NCBI RefSeq assembly: GCF_025639885.1
Contig: NZ_CP106738.1
Span: 1,116,001-1,180,000 of the forward strand
Length of the DNA stretch: 64,000 nt
Origin: Roseovarius pelagicus
GTDB taxonomy: Bacteria > Pseudomonadota > Alphaproteobacteria > Rhodobacterales > Rhodobacteraceae
Direction: 5' to 3'
Under the pieces are notes generated by a model. It ran no database searches. It saw nothing but the letters and a program-made list of their open reading frames with translations, and was not told where the DNA came from. How positions within the stretch are numbered: the first letter of the stretch is position 1; every line of letters begins with the position of its first letter. Shown here in pieces: positions 35,944 to 44,790 of this stretch. A program made the position numbers and the translations under genes.

Positions 35944-36962
35944 AGTGCACCGTACCCTTCTAGTGTGCGCGTCAGATTCGCCCCCAACGTGTCCGATATA
36001 TATCCCCCTTCCTGAACAAAGAGCACCGGCAACCCGGTTTTGGCGAAGGTATCGCCAATCCGGGCAAACCCGTCCTGCGTCACCGCAAATCCCTGAAACG
36101 GATCGTCAATCGAGGCATCCAACCCCAGCGCAACCACAATCACATCCGCGCCAAAGCTGTCGACGCAAGCCAACGACGCATCCAGCGCGCGCAAGAATGC
36201 ATTGTCATCGGTGCCGCGTGGCAATGGCAGGTTCAGGTTAGCGCCCAGCCCGGCGCCTTCTCCGCGTTCTTGCGCGTGCCCCCAGAAAAACGGGTAGAAA
36301 CGGACGGGATCGGCATGGATCGACACCGTTAGAACATCCCCGCGCGTATAAAAGATACCTTGGGTGCCATTGCCGTGATGCACGTCCACATCAACAATCG
36401 CAGGGCGCAACCCAGCGGCGCGCAGGCGCTCTGCCGCGATGGCGGAATTATTCAGGAAACAGAATCCGCCCGCCAGATCCGCAAAGGCATGATGCCCCGG
36501 TGGGCGCGACAGAACATAGGTCGCACGCGTGCCACGAGCGATGCAATCAGCCCCCGCCACTGCGCTTTGTGCCGACCAATAGGCCGCATCCCATGTGCCC
36601 GCCGCGATCGGGCAGGCCGTATCAGCCTGATGATACCCGGCCTGCCCCACAGCTGATCTTGGGTAGCCATCGGAGCGGTTCGCCGGGTGGATGTTGGGGA
36701 TTACCTCCGGGCCAGCACCCTCGATCCGCAGCCAGCGGGTGTGGATATTGCGTAAAAACGTCAGATATTCCGCCGTATGAACAGCCGCGATAGGGCCAAG
36801 CCCGGCATCATTCGGCGCGTCAAAGTCGCAACCGGCATCTACGGCTGCCGCGCGCAGTATCTCGATTCGGCGAGGCTGTTCAGGGTTTGGCGAAAATGCA
36901 CCATTGGCCATGAAATTCTGCGGATCATGCGCCCATTGCCGGTCATCAAAAAACGCTTTCAT
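35940..36962 (-). CDS. Histone-deacetylase-family amidohydrolase (acetylpolyamine deacetylase-like)
   Basis: A 340-residue HDAC-fold zinc hydrolase. ATG 36962 overlaps the GNAT stop as ATGA; a longer frame is not supported. Visible: a HH pair in PPGHHAFADLAGGFCFLNN (catalytic tandem histidines), Zn ligands D-x-H in VDVDVHHGNGTQ, a second aspartate in LGLDASIDDP, and EGGYI with the transition-state tyrosine. Class resembles bacterial acetylpolyamine amidohydrolases, which remove acetyl groups from N-acetyl polyamines. Its location next to a PotABCD-like importer and amine-oxidising genes supports a role in degrading N-acetylated amines. Confidence 0.85.
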   Translation of the reverse strand: MKAFFDDRQWAHDPQNFMANGAFSPNPEQPRRIEILRAAAVDAGCDFDAPNDAGLGPIAAVHTAEYLTFLRNIHTRWLRIEGAGPEVIPNIHPANRSDGYPRSAVGQAGYHQADTACPIAAGTWDAAYWSAQSAVAGADCIARGTRATYVLSRPPGHHAFADLAGGFCFLNNSAIAAERLRAAGLRPAIVDVDVHHGNGTQGIFYTRGDVLTVSIHADPVRFYPFFWGHAQERGEGAGLGANLNLPLPRGTDDNAFLRALDASLACVDSFGADVIVVALGLDASIDDPFQGFAVTQDGFARIGDTFAKTGLPVLFVQEGGYISDTLGANLTRTLEGYGAL

Positions 36963-37441
36963 ACATCGCCTCCCAGTGCCGTGCATCCGGTCGCGTCCAG
37001 ATGCATTTCTGTACTTCCCTCAGCCGGACCAAACCCCAGCCGCTCGTAGAACCGTCGCGCTGCGGGGCTGGTGTCATAGACCGTCAGCTTCATCCAGCGC
37101 GCATCCCATTCCGATCGTGCATCGTCCATGACCGCGCGCAATATGTCCTGCCCCAGCCCCGTGCCGCGATGGTCGGTCAGGACCCATAGATCAGATACAT
37201 ATGCGACGACACACCCCCGCGAGGTCGAAAAAAGCGGCGAATAGACCGCCACGCCAGCGAGTGTCGTACCCACCTCGGCCAAAATCGCGCGAAACGCCGG
37301 ATGCGTGCCTTCGATCGCCCGCATCAGGTCTGCGACCTCCGAGCGATGACAATCCCCCAACTCAGCCGATAGCGCGGCCAGCGCGGTATTCAGTTGCGCC
37401 GCATCGTCGCGCCCAGCAATTCGAAAATGCACATCCGTCAT
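36959..37441 (-). CDS. GNAT family N-acetyltransferase
   Basis: A 160-residue protein of the GNAT fold. The acetyl-CoA loop is TDHRGTGLGQDILRAVMDDARSEW (about 94-117, R-x-x-G-x-G/L pattern) and the end motif YDTSPAARRFYERLGF is typical. Both ends overlap neighbouring genes by four bases (HDAC-like and BKACE genes), which shows it belongs to the operon. A deacetylase and an acetyltransferase in one operon may act on the same amine in opposite directions or on different intermediates. Substrate unknown. Confidence 0.83.
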   Translation of the reverse strand: MTDVHFRIAGRDDAAQLNTALAALSAELGDCHRSEVADLMRAIEGTHPAFRAILAEVGTTLAGVAVYSPLFSTSRGCVVAYVSDLWVLTDHRGTGLGQDILRAVMDDARSEWDARWMKLTVYDTSPAARRFYERLGFGPAEGSTEMHLDATGCTALGGDV

Positions 37442-38364
37442 ATCGCCGTCTTGCCTGCACCCTTCAGTGCCAGCATCGCCCGCGCCTCTGCGGGGGTCGC
37501 CGGATGGCGTCCCGTCTGCTCAACGAGACCGCGCACCTTATCCACCAGCTCTGCGTTAGAACGTGCCAGTTGCCCCTTGGCAAGGCTCAGATTATCCTCC
37601 AGTCCGACCCGCACATGCCCGCCCATTTCGGCGGCGGTCTGCGCCATCGGCATCTGATGTCGACCCGCCGCAAGAACAGAGAACATGTAATCACCGCCTA
37701 ACAGCTTGTCCGCCATGTGCTTCATGTGGCGCAGGTTATCGGCATCTGCCCCCATCCCACCCAACACGCCAAAAACGAATTGCAGAAACACCGGCCCTTC
37801 GACCAGCCCGCGATCCATGAAGTGACGCAGCATGTGCAGGTGGCTCACGTCATAGCACTCGAACTCGAACCGCGCGCCGCGCGCCTGCCCCAGATCGGTC
37901 AGGATACGGGTTATGTCGCGCGGCGTGTTCTTGAACACCAGATCATCTGAGTTTTCCAGAAATGGCTTCTCCCAGTCGAAACGCCATTCTCCCTTGCGGG
38001 CCGCCATTGGATAAAGCGCGAAATTCATGCTGCCCATGTTCAGGCTGCACATCTCTGGTGCGGCCATCAGCGGGGCCGCCAGCCGGTCGTCCAGGCTCAT
38101 CACCGCACTGCCGCCGGTGGTCATGTTGATCACCGCATCCGTGCCCGCCTTGATACGTGGCAGGAAGGCGCGCCAATGGTCAACGTCGGCAGAGGGTCGG
38201 CCATTGGCGGGGTCGCGCGCATGCAGATGCAGGATGGCCGCCCCCGCTTGGGCCGCAGCGATGGATTGCTCTGCAATCTGGTCGGCAGTGTAGGGCAGAT
38301 GGGGCGACATCGAGGGCGTATGGATCGAGCCGGTGATCGCACAGGTAATGATCGCGACGGACAT
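37438..38364 (-). CDS. Beta-keto acid cleavage enzyme (BKACE/3-keto-5-aminohexanoate cleavage family)
   Basis: A 308-residue TIM-barrel protein of the BKACE family. The zinc pair His46-x-His48 in HLHARD matches the numbering recalled from the lysine-fermentation enzyme Kce; TTGG and the late GHVRVGLEDN segment (Zn-ligand glutamate) are also conserved. The position of Kce Glu14 does not look conserved (Ile), so the active site may differ. These enzymes react a beta-keto acid with acetyl-CoA to give acetoacetate and a CoA thioester. Overlaps both neighbours and follows the aminotransferase, so it may cleave the keto acid that the aminotransferase makes. Confidence 0.87.
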   Translation of the reverse strand: MSVAIITCAITGSIHTPSMSPHLPYTADQIAEQSIAAAQAGAAILHLHARDPANGRPSADVDHWRAFLPRIKAGTDAVINMTTGGSAVMSLDDRLAAPLMAAPEMCSLNMGSMNFALYPMAARKGEWRFDWEKPFLENSDDLVFKNTPRDITRILTDLGQARGARFEFECYDVSHLHMLRHFMDRGLVEGPVFLQFVFGVLGGMGADADNLRHMKHMADKLLGGDYMFSVLAAGRHQMPMAQTAAEMGGHVRVGLEDNLSLAKGQLARSNAELVDKVRGLVEQTGRHPATPAEARAMLALKGAGKTAI

Positions 38365-39701
38365 CAGGCCATCTCCTTTAGCGCGGGCAGTTCAGCAGTG
38401 AACTGCTGCAAGGACTGGTCTAGAACTTCGATGATTTCGTCTAGATGCGTATTCGTCACCGTCAGGGGTGGACAGACCAGAATGTGATCTCCTTCTACTC
38501 CGTCCCGCGTCCGCCGCGCGTAAACGATCAGGCCTTTTTCATAGGCAATCTCGACAAAGCGAAGATAGGCGTCGTACTCCTTGGGCAGCGGTCGCTTGCT
38601 CACCCGGTCTGCCATGAATTCGAAGGCCAGCAACAGGCCCTTGCCCCGTACGTCGCCGATGATCTCGTGACGCTCCATCAATCCATCAAGGCGGGCACGC
38701 AACCGGTCCCCCATGCGCGCGGCATTCTTGATCAGGCCCAGCCGGTCAATCTCCTCCAGCACTGCATGGCCAGCGGCACAGGCCAGCGGATTGCCCGCAT
38801 AGGTGAACCCATGCGCAAACCCACCTGCATCCAGCACCGGATCGACGATGGCATCACTGGCGACGATGGCCCCCAGCGGCGCGTAACCGGCGGCAAAACC
38901 CTTGGACAGGACGACAATATCCGGCGTGACACCCCAGTGGTCCGCCCCCAGAAAGGCCCCGGTACGGCCCGCACCGGTCATCACCTCATCCATGATCAGG
39001 ATGATGTCGTGCCGGTCACATATCTGGCGGATACGTTTCATATAGCCTGTCGGCGGCACCAGCGCGCCGGTGGATGCGCCGCCGACAGGCTCCATCAGGA
39101 AGGCCAGGACGCTGGCTGCCCCTTCGCGGGCGATGCAATCCTCCAGCATGTCGGCATAGTGATCACCCGTCGCCGGATCAGTCGGGTCCAACCCGTCGAG
39201 ATAGGCGCGTGGCGCAGGGATTTTCGGCATCTCCCGCATCATCGGGGCAAAGGGTTGGGTGAGCGTTGCGTAGCCCGTCACCGCCAGCGCGCCCAAGGTG
39301 CAGCCGTGATAGGACGGGCTGCGCGAAATCACTTTCCAGCGCTGCTCTCTGCCTGTCGCGATAGCATGCTGGCGTGCCAGCTTCATCGCACTTTCCACCG
39401 CCTCTGATCCGCCGGAAACAAAAAACACCTTGTTCAGACCGACCGGCGTCTTTTCCACTGTTCTCGCCGCCAATCTCTCTGACGCTTCGGTTTCAAAGTG
39501 CAGGCGATACCCGAAGGTTGATTTTTCCATCTGACGGCGCATCGCTTCCAGCACGGCCTCGTTGGAGTGGCCGATATTGCAAACCATCGCGCCGCTCGAT
39601 CCGTCGAGATATCGCTTACCGCCCTCGTCCCACATATAGACGCCGCGCGCCTGCGCCAGCACCGGTTTGCGCGTGCGACCCTGATAGAATAGATGGCTCA
39701 T
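38364..39701 (-). CDS. Class III (omega) aminotransferase
   Basis: A 445-residue PLP enzyme. MDEVMTGAGRTGAFLGADHWGVTPDIVVLSKGFAAGYAPLGA contains both the PLP-binding aspartate and the Schiff-base lysine; VFFVSGGSEAVESAMKLAR is the cofactor phosphate site. The start overlaps the PotA-type ATPase stop and the stop overlaps the BKACE start by one base. Such enzymes act on omega-amino acids, beta-amino acids and diamines; with BKACE next, a beta-amino acid giving a beta-keto acid is a reasonable guess. Confidence 0.87.
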   Translation of the reverse strand: MSHLFYQGRTRKPVLAQARGVYMWDEGGKRYLDGSSGAMVCNIGHSNEAVLEAMRRQMEKSTFGYRLHFETEASERLAARTVEKTPVGLNKVFFVSGGSEAVESAMKLARQHAIATGREQRWKVISRSPSYHGCTLGALAVTGYATLTQPFAPMMREMPKIPAPRAYLDGLDPTDPATGDHYADMLEDCIAREGAASVLAFLMEPVGGASTGALVPPTGYMKRIRQICDRHDIILIMDEVMTGAGRTGAFLGADHWGVTPDIVVLSKGFAAGYAPLGAIVASDAIVDPVLDAGGFAHGFTYAGNPLACAAGHAVLEEIDRLGLIKNAARMGDRLRARLDGLMERHEIIGDVRGKGLLLAFEFMADRVSKRPLPKEYDAYLRFVEIAYEKGLIVYARRTRDGVEGDHILVCPPLTVTNTHLDEIIEVLDQSLQQFTAELPALKEMA

Positions 39702-40777
39702 TGTACCGCCAGTGCCGACCCGTCTCTGGGGCGGAACGCGACTATGGCTGCGCTGCCTTGGGAAAACGGGTGATCGTCGATCATGTTGAGCGCCTGTAGT
39801 TGCGTATCCCCGACCCGCACGAAATAGCGCACAGTCTGGCCCTGATAATCTACGGTTTCGACCGTGGCAGGCGCAGTAATCATCCCTTCAGGTGCCTTGC
39901 CCTCTTTCATCACTTGCAATTTTTCCGCGCGCAGCACCAGCTTGGCCGGGCCTGGGCCGCTGAGGCGGACGGATTTCGCAGGCGGTAATGGCACGTCACC
40001 GAATAGAGCCGTGTCCAGTAACGCACCACCTGCCTCTAGCGCGCGGCAATCGGCGTCAAGCACGTTGGACGCGCCGAGGAAGTTGGCGACGAACTCGCTC
40101 GCCGGGTTGTTGTAAACCTCTTCGGGTGCGCCGACCTGCTCTATACGGCCCGCGCTCATCACCACGATATGATCGGACATCGCCAGCGCCTCGGACTGGT
40201 CGTGGGTGACAAACACCGTGGTCACGCCGATCTGGTCCTGAATGCGTTTCAACTCTACCCGCATATCTTCGCGCAGGTTGGCGTCCAGCGCACTAAGCGG
40301 TTCGTCCAGCAGCAGAACATCAGGCTCGATCACGATCGCGCGCGCCAAAGCGATCCGCTGTTGTTGCCCGCCCGACAGTTCTTTTGGGTAACGGTGGCCC
40401 ACATCGGGCAGTTGCACCAGTTCCAACGCCGCCTGCACCTTGCCCGGTATCTCGCTGGCGGGGACATCGCGGTATTTGAGGCCAAAAGCGATATTATCCG
40501 CCACCGTCTTGTGCGGGAACAATGCATAATTCTGGAACACAATCCCAAGGTTGCGTTTATGAATTGGCACGTCGTTGACGCGCCGCCCCCCGATCAGGAT
40601 TTCACCCTCGCTGGGGTCAAGCAACCCTGCGATCATCCGCAGGTTGGTGGTTTTGCCGCAGCCCGACGGGCCAAGAAGCGTGACAAACGCGCCTTCGGGA
40701 ATTTCCAGATTCGCCTTGTGCACAGCAGTAAAACTGCCAAAGCGTTTGACGATATTGTTAAGGCTGACGGAACTCAT
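39698..40777 (-). CDS. ABC transporter ATP-binding protein, PotA type
   Basis: A 359-residue ATPase with Walker A GPSGCGKTT at about residues 36-44, Q-loop in VFQNYALFPH, signature LSGGQQQRIALARA, Walker B LLLDEPLSALD and a C-terminal TOBE domain of the spermidine/putrescine type. Energises the binding-protein-dependent importer whose two permeases and receptor are encoded upstream. Separated from the receptor gene by a 69-base gap with a terminator-like hairpin. Confidence 0.92.
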   Translation of the reverse strand: MSSVSLNNIVKRFGSFTAVHKANLEIPEGAFVTLLGPSGCGKTTNLRMIAGLLDPSEGEILIGGRRVNDVPIHKRNLGIVFQNYALFPHKTVADNIAFGLKYRDVPASEIPGKVQAALELVQLPDVGHRYPKELSGGQQQRIALARAIVIEPDVLLLDEPLSALDANLREDMRVELKRIQDQIGVTTVFVTHDQSEALAMSDHIVVMSAGRIEQVGAPEEVYNNPASEFVANFLGASNVLDADCRALEAGGALLDTALFGDVPLPPAKSVRLSGPGPAKLVLRAEKLQVMKEGKAPEGMITAPATVETVDYQGQTVRYFVRVGDTQLQALNMIDDHPFSQGSAAIVAFRPRDGSALAVQ

Positions 40778-40813
40778 GGCGGCAGTATCCTGTTCGGATC
40801 GAATTCGGAAAAC

Positions 40814-40840
40814 CCCGCCCCGGACCGAATCCGAGGCGGG
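40814..40840 (-). terminator. Terminator-like hairpin after the binding-protein gene
   Basis: Nested arms CCCGCC/GGCGGG and CGGA/TCCG with one mismatch, loop CCGAA, then on the minus strand GTTTTCC. Lies between the receptor gene (stop 40847) and the ATPase gene, the third such case in this window. Confidence 0.65.
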
Positions 40841-40846
40841 CGCTAC

Positions 40847-41992
40847 TTAGTACCCTTTTTGGACGCGGCCAAAGGTTTTTGCCCACTCCGCTTCGTTGCC
40901 GTTCCAATAGCCCGGATCGGCGAAGGTCAGGTTTTCGAGCGTGCCATTGGGATCGAACGCGGGCAACGTCGGGATCTTCTTGCCCAGGTCAACCTTGTTG
41001 GGATCAAGTGCCGGCGGATAATTCTGCCCTTCGGCCACGGCGATCGACGTTTCCGGTGCCAGCATGAAGTTCAACAATTCCTCGCACGCCTCCATCGGGC
41101 TGCCCTTGATCACGAACATGCACTCCTGCCAGCCAAATCCGTTGGGCGGATCCATGTAGCCGATATCGTGACCCTGTTCCTGCAGCGCATAGATGCGGCC
41201 AGACCAGCCTTCGGTCACATGGATTTCCTCTTCGGCCAGCAGGCTCATCAATTCGGCACCGGAACCCCAGTATTTCAGGCTAAGGTCGCGGTGCTGACGC
41301 ACGGCATCCCATGCGGCCTCCACATCCGTGATGTCGTTGGGCGATTGACCAGTCTGCAAAGCAGCGTACCACATCCGCGTGCGCCAGTCAGACCAGCCTG
41401 CGATCTTGCCCTTGCGATCGGCGTCCAGCAGGATCATCGCGCCCTTTTCCTGCATCTCTTCGTCCGAGATATGCTTGCGATTGTAGGCGAGGCCAGTAGT
41501 GCCGTAATCGTAGGGGACGCAGCTCAGCTTGCCATCGGTCACGCCGCGGAACACGTCGATCAGCTTGGGAATGACGAATTCGAGGTTCGGAATGTTATCC
41601 TCGTTCAGTTCGGAACTGAGGCCCAGATTGTGATAACGCGCGTAGTCGAACACGCCCGACAAGTGGGCAATGTTGTACTCGCCCGGCTGGCTGGCCTTCA
41701 CGCGGCTCAGGTATTCGTCACCGCCACCGAACGTGCCGTCGACGACCTTCATGCCCGTCTCGTTTTCAAAGGGATCGAATGCATTGGCGCGCAGCGCCTC
41801 GGAAACGACGCCACCCCAACCGTCAAAACGGACCTCGGTCACGTCCGCCGCCATAGCGCGGTAGGGCGTCACAAGGCCATAGGCCGCACCAGCCGCGCCC
41901 AGCAGGCCTAGAAAATTACGGCGGCTCAGGTCGCCGTTCATATACCGCTCGCGCAGCCGCTCATAGCGTTTGGTGTTGTCGATCTTGGTCAT
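40847..41992 (-). CDS. Periplasmic substrate-binding protein of a PotD-type ABC importer, Tat-exported
   Basis: A 381-residue extracellular solute-binding protein. ATG 41992 follows a GGAGG-like site; an in-frame start five codons earlier is less well placed. Twin-arginine signal LSRRNFLGLLGAAG at about 22-35. Body contains the RFDGWGGVV opening and the VPYDYGTTGLAYNR segment of the PotD family. Third gene in the operon, after two permeases. Substrate not known. Confidence 0.88.
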   Translation of the reverse strand: MTKIDNTKRYERLRERYMNGDLSRRNFLGLLGAAGAAYGLVTPYRAMAADVTEVRFDGWGGVVSEALRANAFDPFENETGMKVVDGTFGGGDEYLSRVKASQPGEYNIAHLSGVFDYARYHNLGLSSELNEDNIPNLEFVIPKLIDVFRGVTDGKLSCVPYDYGTTGLAYNRKHISDEEMQEKGAMILLDADRKGKIAGWSDWRTRMWYAALQTGQSPNDITDVEAAWDAVRQHRDLSLKYWGSGAELMSLLAEEEIHVTEGWSGRIYALQEQGHDIGYMDPPNGFGWQECMFVIKGSPMEACEELLNFMLAPETSIAVAEGQNYPPALDPNKVDLGKKIPTLPAFDPNGTLENLTFADPGYWNGNEAEWAKTFGRVQKGY

Positions 41993-42033
41993 GTTGGTTT
42001 CCTCCATTGGATCGGGTTAATTTCAGCGGATCG

Positions 42034-42840
42034 TCAGAGCCCGCTTTTCTTTGAAAGTTGTCTAGCGATGGCCGCGCCCAACAGGGGCAGACCCACGGTC
42101 ATCACGATCATCACAGTCCCCAGCGCGTTGATCTCGGGGCTGATGGAATTGCGCAGCATCGCGAAAATCTGCGTCGGCACGGTCTCGACGCCGCCCGGCT
42201 TCCAAAACAGAGTGCCGGTGATGTCGTCAAAACTGATCGTAAAGGCGAAAAGTGCGCCGGCCAGAACCGCAGGTAGCATCAGCGGCAGCGTCACTTGAAA
42301 AAACGTCTGCACCGGCGAAGCGCCGAGGCTCATCGCCGCCTCTTCGACGTCACGTCGGATGGCGATCAGCCGCGCCTGCACGACGAGAATAACAAACGGC
42401 AGGGTAAAGATCACATGGCCAAAAAGCAGTAACGCGAAACTCTTGTTTACGCCCAGAAAGTTCAGGAACAACAGCAGCGCCACCGCCAGCACCACTTCGG
42501 GGACCAGAATGGGGGCGATCAGGATGGTCGAGATCATGTTCGCCCCCGGCACTCGGTACCGCACCAAGGCGAGGCTGGCCAACACGCCAAGCGTGGTCGA
42601 GATGGCCGCCGTCAACAGACCCAGAATGACCGACGTTCGGAACGCGCGCAGGATCGCCTCGTTCTCCCACAACTCGATAAACCAGCGAAACGAAAATCCG
42701 GTCATCGGGAAGCTGCCGAATTGACTGGCGTTGAAGCTGAGCAGCACGACCACCATCACCGGCAGGAACATGAAAATATAGACCAACACCGCGTATCCAC
42801 GGATCATATGCCAGCCAAAGGATGTCGTGCGCTCAGCCAT
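42034..42840 (-). CDS. ABC transporter permease, PotC type
   Basis: A 268-residue inner-membrane permease, six hydrophobic segments, EAA loop VEEAAMSLGASPVQTFFQVTLPLM around residues 166-189. Start overlaps the upstream permease stop by one base. Together with the PotB-type permease forms the channel for a polyamine-like solute. Confidence 0.9.
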   Translation of the reverse strand: MAERTTSFGWHMIRGYAVLVYIFMFLPVMVVVLLSFNASQFGSFPMTGFSFRWFIELWENEAILRAFRTSVILGLLTAAISTTLGVLASLALVRYRVPGANMISTILIAPILVPEVVLAVALLLFLNFLGVNKSFALLLFGHVIFTLPFVILVVQARLIAIRRDVEEAAMSLGASPVQTFFQVTLPLMLPAVLAGALFAFTISFDDITGTLFWKPGGVETVPTQIFAMLRNSISPEINALGTVMIVMTVGLPLLGAAIARQLSKKSGL

Positions 42841-43706
42841 CAGCCCAGCCCCTTCATCAATTGCGCCATGCCCAGATAACGGTTGTAGATCATCACCAGT
42901 ACGCCAAGCACAGCCAGCAACATCAGCGATAGCGCGCTACCCAGCGGCCAGTTCAGCTGTGTGATGATCGCTTCGAATACCAGATTGGCGAACATCGCGT
43001 CGGAGGTACCACCCAGCACCAGCGGTGTGATGTAGGTCCCTGCACCCAGTACAAAGCACAGCAACCCACCCGCCGCGAGACCGGGCAATGACAAAGGCAG
43101 CGTGACCTGAAGGAAAGACTGCCAGCGCGTCGCGCCCAGAGAGTTCGCCGCGTCCTCTAGCGTTTCGTCAATGCCATCGAGGCTGACAAAGACGTTCAGC
43201 ACCATGAAGGGCAGCAAAAAATGCACGAGGCCAAGGATCACTGTCGCCTCATTGTAAAGCATCTGCATCGGCTCGTTGATGATGCCGATCCACAGCAGGA
43301 ATGTATTGAGCGCGCCCGACACCCCGAGGATGTTGATCCAGCTCATCGTGCGGATGATGTAGCTGATCCAAAAGGGCAGCATCAGCAATAACAGCAGAAC
43401 TGGCTTGTTACCCTTCGAGCGCGCGATGAAATAGGCCGCTGGATAGCCCATGACAGCGCAAAGCAATGTGGTGATGGCCGCGATGCGCAGCGTATGTAGC
43501 AGGATGTCGCGATAGAACGCATCGGTCAGCGCCTCGCGCCAGTTGTCCAGATAAAATCCGACTTCATCCGCGCCCGTCGCGGTGCGCAGCCAGAAACTGT
43601 AAACGAGGATGAAAAGCAGCGGAATGAACAGCAGCAGCGTGATCGCCGTTAACGCGGGCGATAATAATATCCACGGCTGGCGCTTTTCGCGCGCTTCGAC
43701 CGACAT
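42840..43706 (-). CDS. ABC transporter permease, PotB type
   Basis: A 288-residue permease with six hydrophobic segments. I start at ATG 43706 (MSVEAREKR), with a strong G-rich RBS eight bases before; the open frame begins earlier but has no RBS there. EAA loop LEDAANSLGATRWQSFLQVTLPLS around residues 183-206. First gene of the operon, divergent from the LysR gene across about 90 bases, which should hold both promoters. Confidence 0.9.
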   Translation of the reverse strand: MSVEAREKRQPWILLSPALTAITLLLFIPLLFILVYSFWLRTATGADEVGFYLDNWREALTDAFYRDILLHTLRIAAITTLLCAVMGYPAAYFIARSKGNKPVLLLLLMLPFWISYIIRTMSWINILGVSGALNTFLLWIGIINEPMQMLYNEATVILGLVHFLLPFMVLNVFVSLDGIDETLEDAANSLGATRWQSFLQVTLPLSLPGLAAGGLLCFVLGAGTYITPLVLGGTSDAMFANLVFEAIITQLNWPLGSALSLMLLAVLGVLVMIYNRYLGMAQLMKGLG

Positions 43707-43797
43707 ATGGACGACTCCCCCCAGTTTCTTCTTGCACAAAGCATGCGGAGCGGAGGATCATCGCGCAAATAGATAATTAGAATGATGAGTATTGCCA

Positions 43798-44775
43798 ATG
43801 TCTATTGTTGGTTCGGATGACCACCGTTACAGCCCGCAACGCATCGCGCGCGAGTTGGACTGGAACCTGCTTCGCACCTTTGTCGTATTGGCTGAATCCC
43901 GGTCGATCACCGACGCATCCGAACGGCTGCGCCTAAAGCAACCTTCGGTGTCTACCGCATTGAAACGTCTGGAAGATCGCGTCGGCCGTCAACTGATAGA
44001 TCGACGCCCCGGCCACTATTCCCTGACTGATGCCGGCCGCCTCCTCTATCGTGAAGCGTTGGACATAAACGGATCGATCCTGCGGTTGTCCACACTGTTG
44101 CGCGAAATGACAGATGACGTGCGCGGGCATGTGGATTTGGTCGTGGCAAGCCATGTAGTTTGTCCGTTTTTCGACCGGATCCTGTCCGATTGGCACCGCG
44201 CAAACCCACAAACGACGCTCACTGTCGAAGTGCTGTCCAGCATCGACGCTATTGCCGAAGTGCAGGCGAAACGCGCTTCCTTTGCGCTGTGCCTCGTGCG
44301 CAGCCGCAATGCGCGACTGGAATACCGGCAACTATACCGCGAGTTCTTTGGCCTCTATTGCGGGCCGGGTCATCCGCTGTTTGGACGCGGCAGCCTGTCG
44401 CCCGCCGATCTGGAGGGTAGTAATTCAGTCAGCTTCGATACTGATCGTCTGCAGGATGTCCTAAGTCCCGTGACCTTGATGCGTGCGCAATCCAGCATGA
44501 GTGAAAAGATCGTCGGCACATCCAGTAATCTGGAAGAGGTGCGGCGGATGATCATGGCCGGGATCGGGATCGGGCCGCTGCCTGTACACGTCGCAGCCCG
44601 CGACGTGGCCGATGGTGCGCTATGGCAGGTGCCGCCCTACGATGACCTGCCCGCCATCGACGTGCATCTGGTGTGGAACCCGCACGCGGTGATGAACCGC
44701 GCCGAAGAGATTTTGCTGCTTATGCTTCAGGACAAGATCGACAACACGCCGATCGCGGATCGCACTTACAGCTGA
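43798..44775 (+). CDS. LysR family transcriptional regulator
   Basis: A 325-residue regulator. The winged helix-turn-helix is at about residues 20-75 (LLRTFVVLAESRSITDASERLRLKQPSVSTALKRLE), followed by a periplasmic-binding-like effector domain. ATG 43798 is used; a TTG six bases earlier is possible. Divergent from the ABC/aminotransferase/BKACE operon, so it probably activates those genes in response to a pathway metabolite. Ends 15 bases from the converging OrdL-like gene. Operator not identified. Confidence 0.87.
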   Translation: MSIVGSDDHRYSPQRIARELDWNLLRTFVVLAESRSITDASERLRLKQPSVSTALKRLEDRVGRQLIDRRPGHYSLTDAGRLLYREALDINGSILRLSTLLREMTDDVRGHVDLVVASHVVCPFFDRILSDWHRANPQTTLTVEVLSSIDAIAEVQAKRASFALCLVRSRNARLEYRQLYREFFGLYCGPGHPLFGRGSLSPADLEGSNSVSFDTDRLQDVLSPVTLMRAQSSMSEKIVGTSSNLEEVRRMIMAGIGIGPLPVHVAARDVADGALWQVPPYDDLPAIDVHLVWNPHAVMNRAEEILLLMLQDKIDNTPIADRTYS

Positions 44776-44790
44776 CAGCTTGGGCGCATC

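Noticed and set aside
40169..41911. A 580-codon plus-strand open frame
   Set aside because: It runs antisense to the intact potA- and potD-type genes, has no recognisable domain and its composition is that of a shadow frame in GC-rich DNA.
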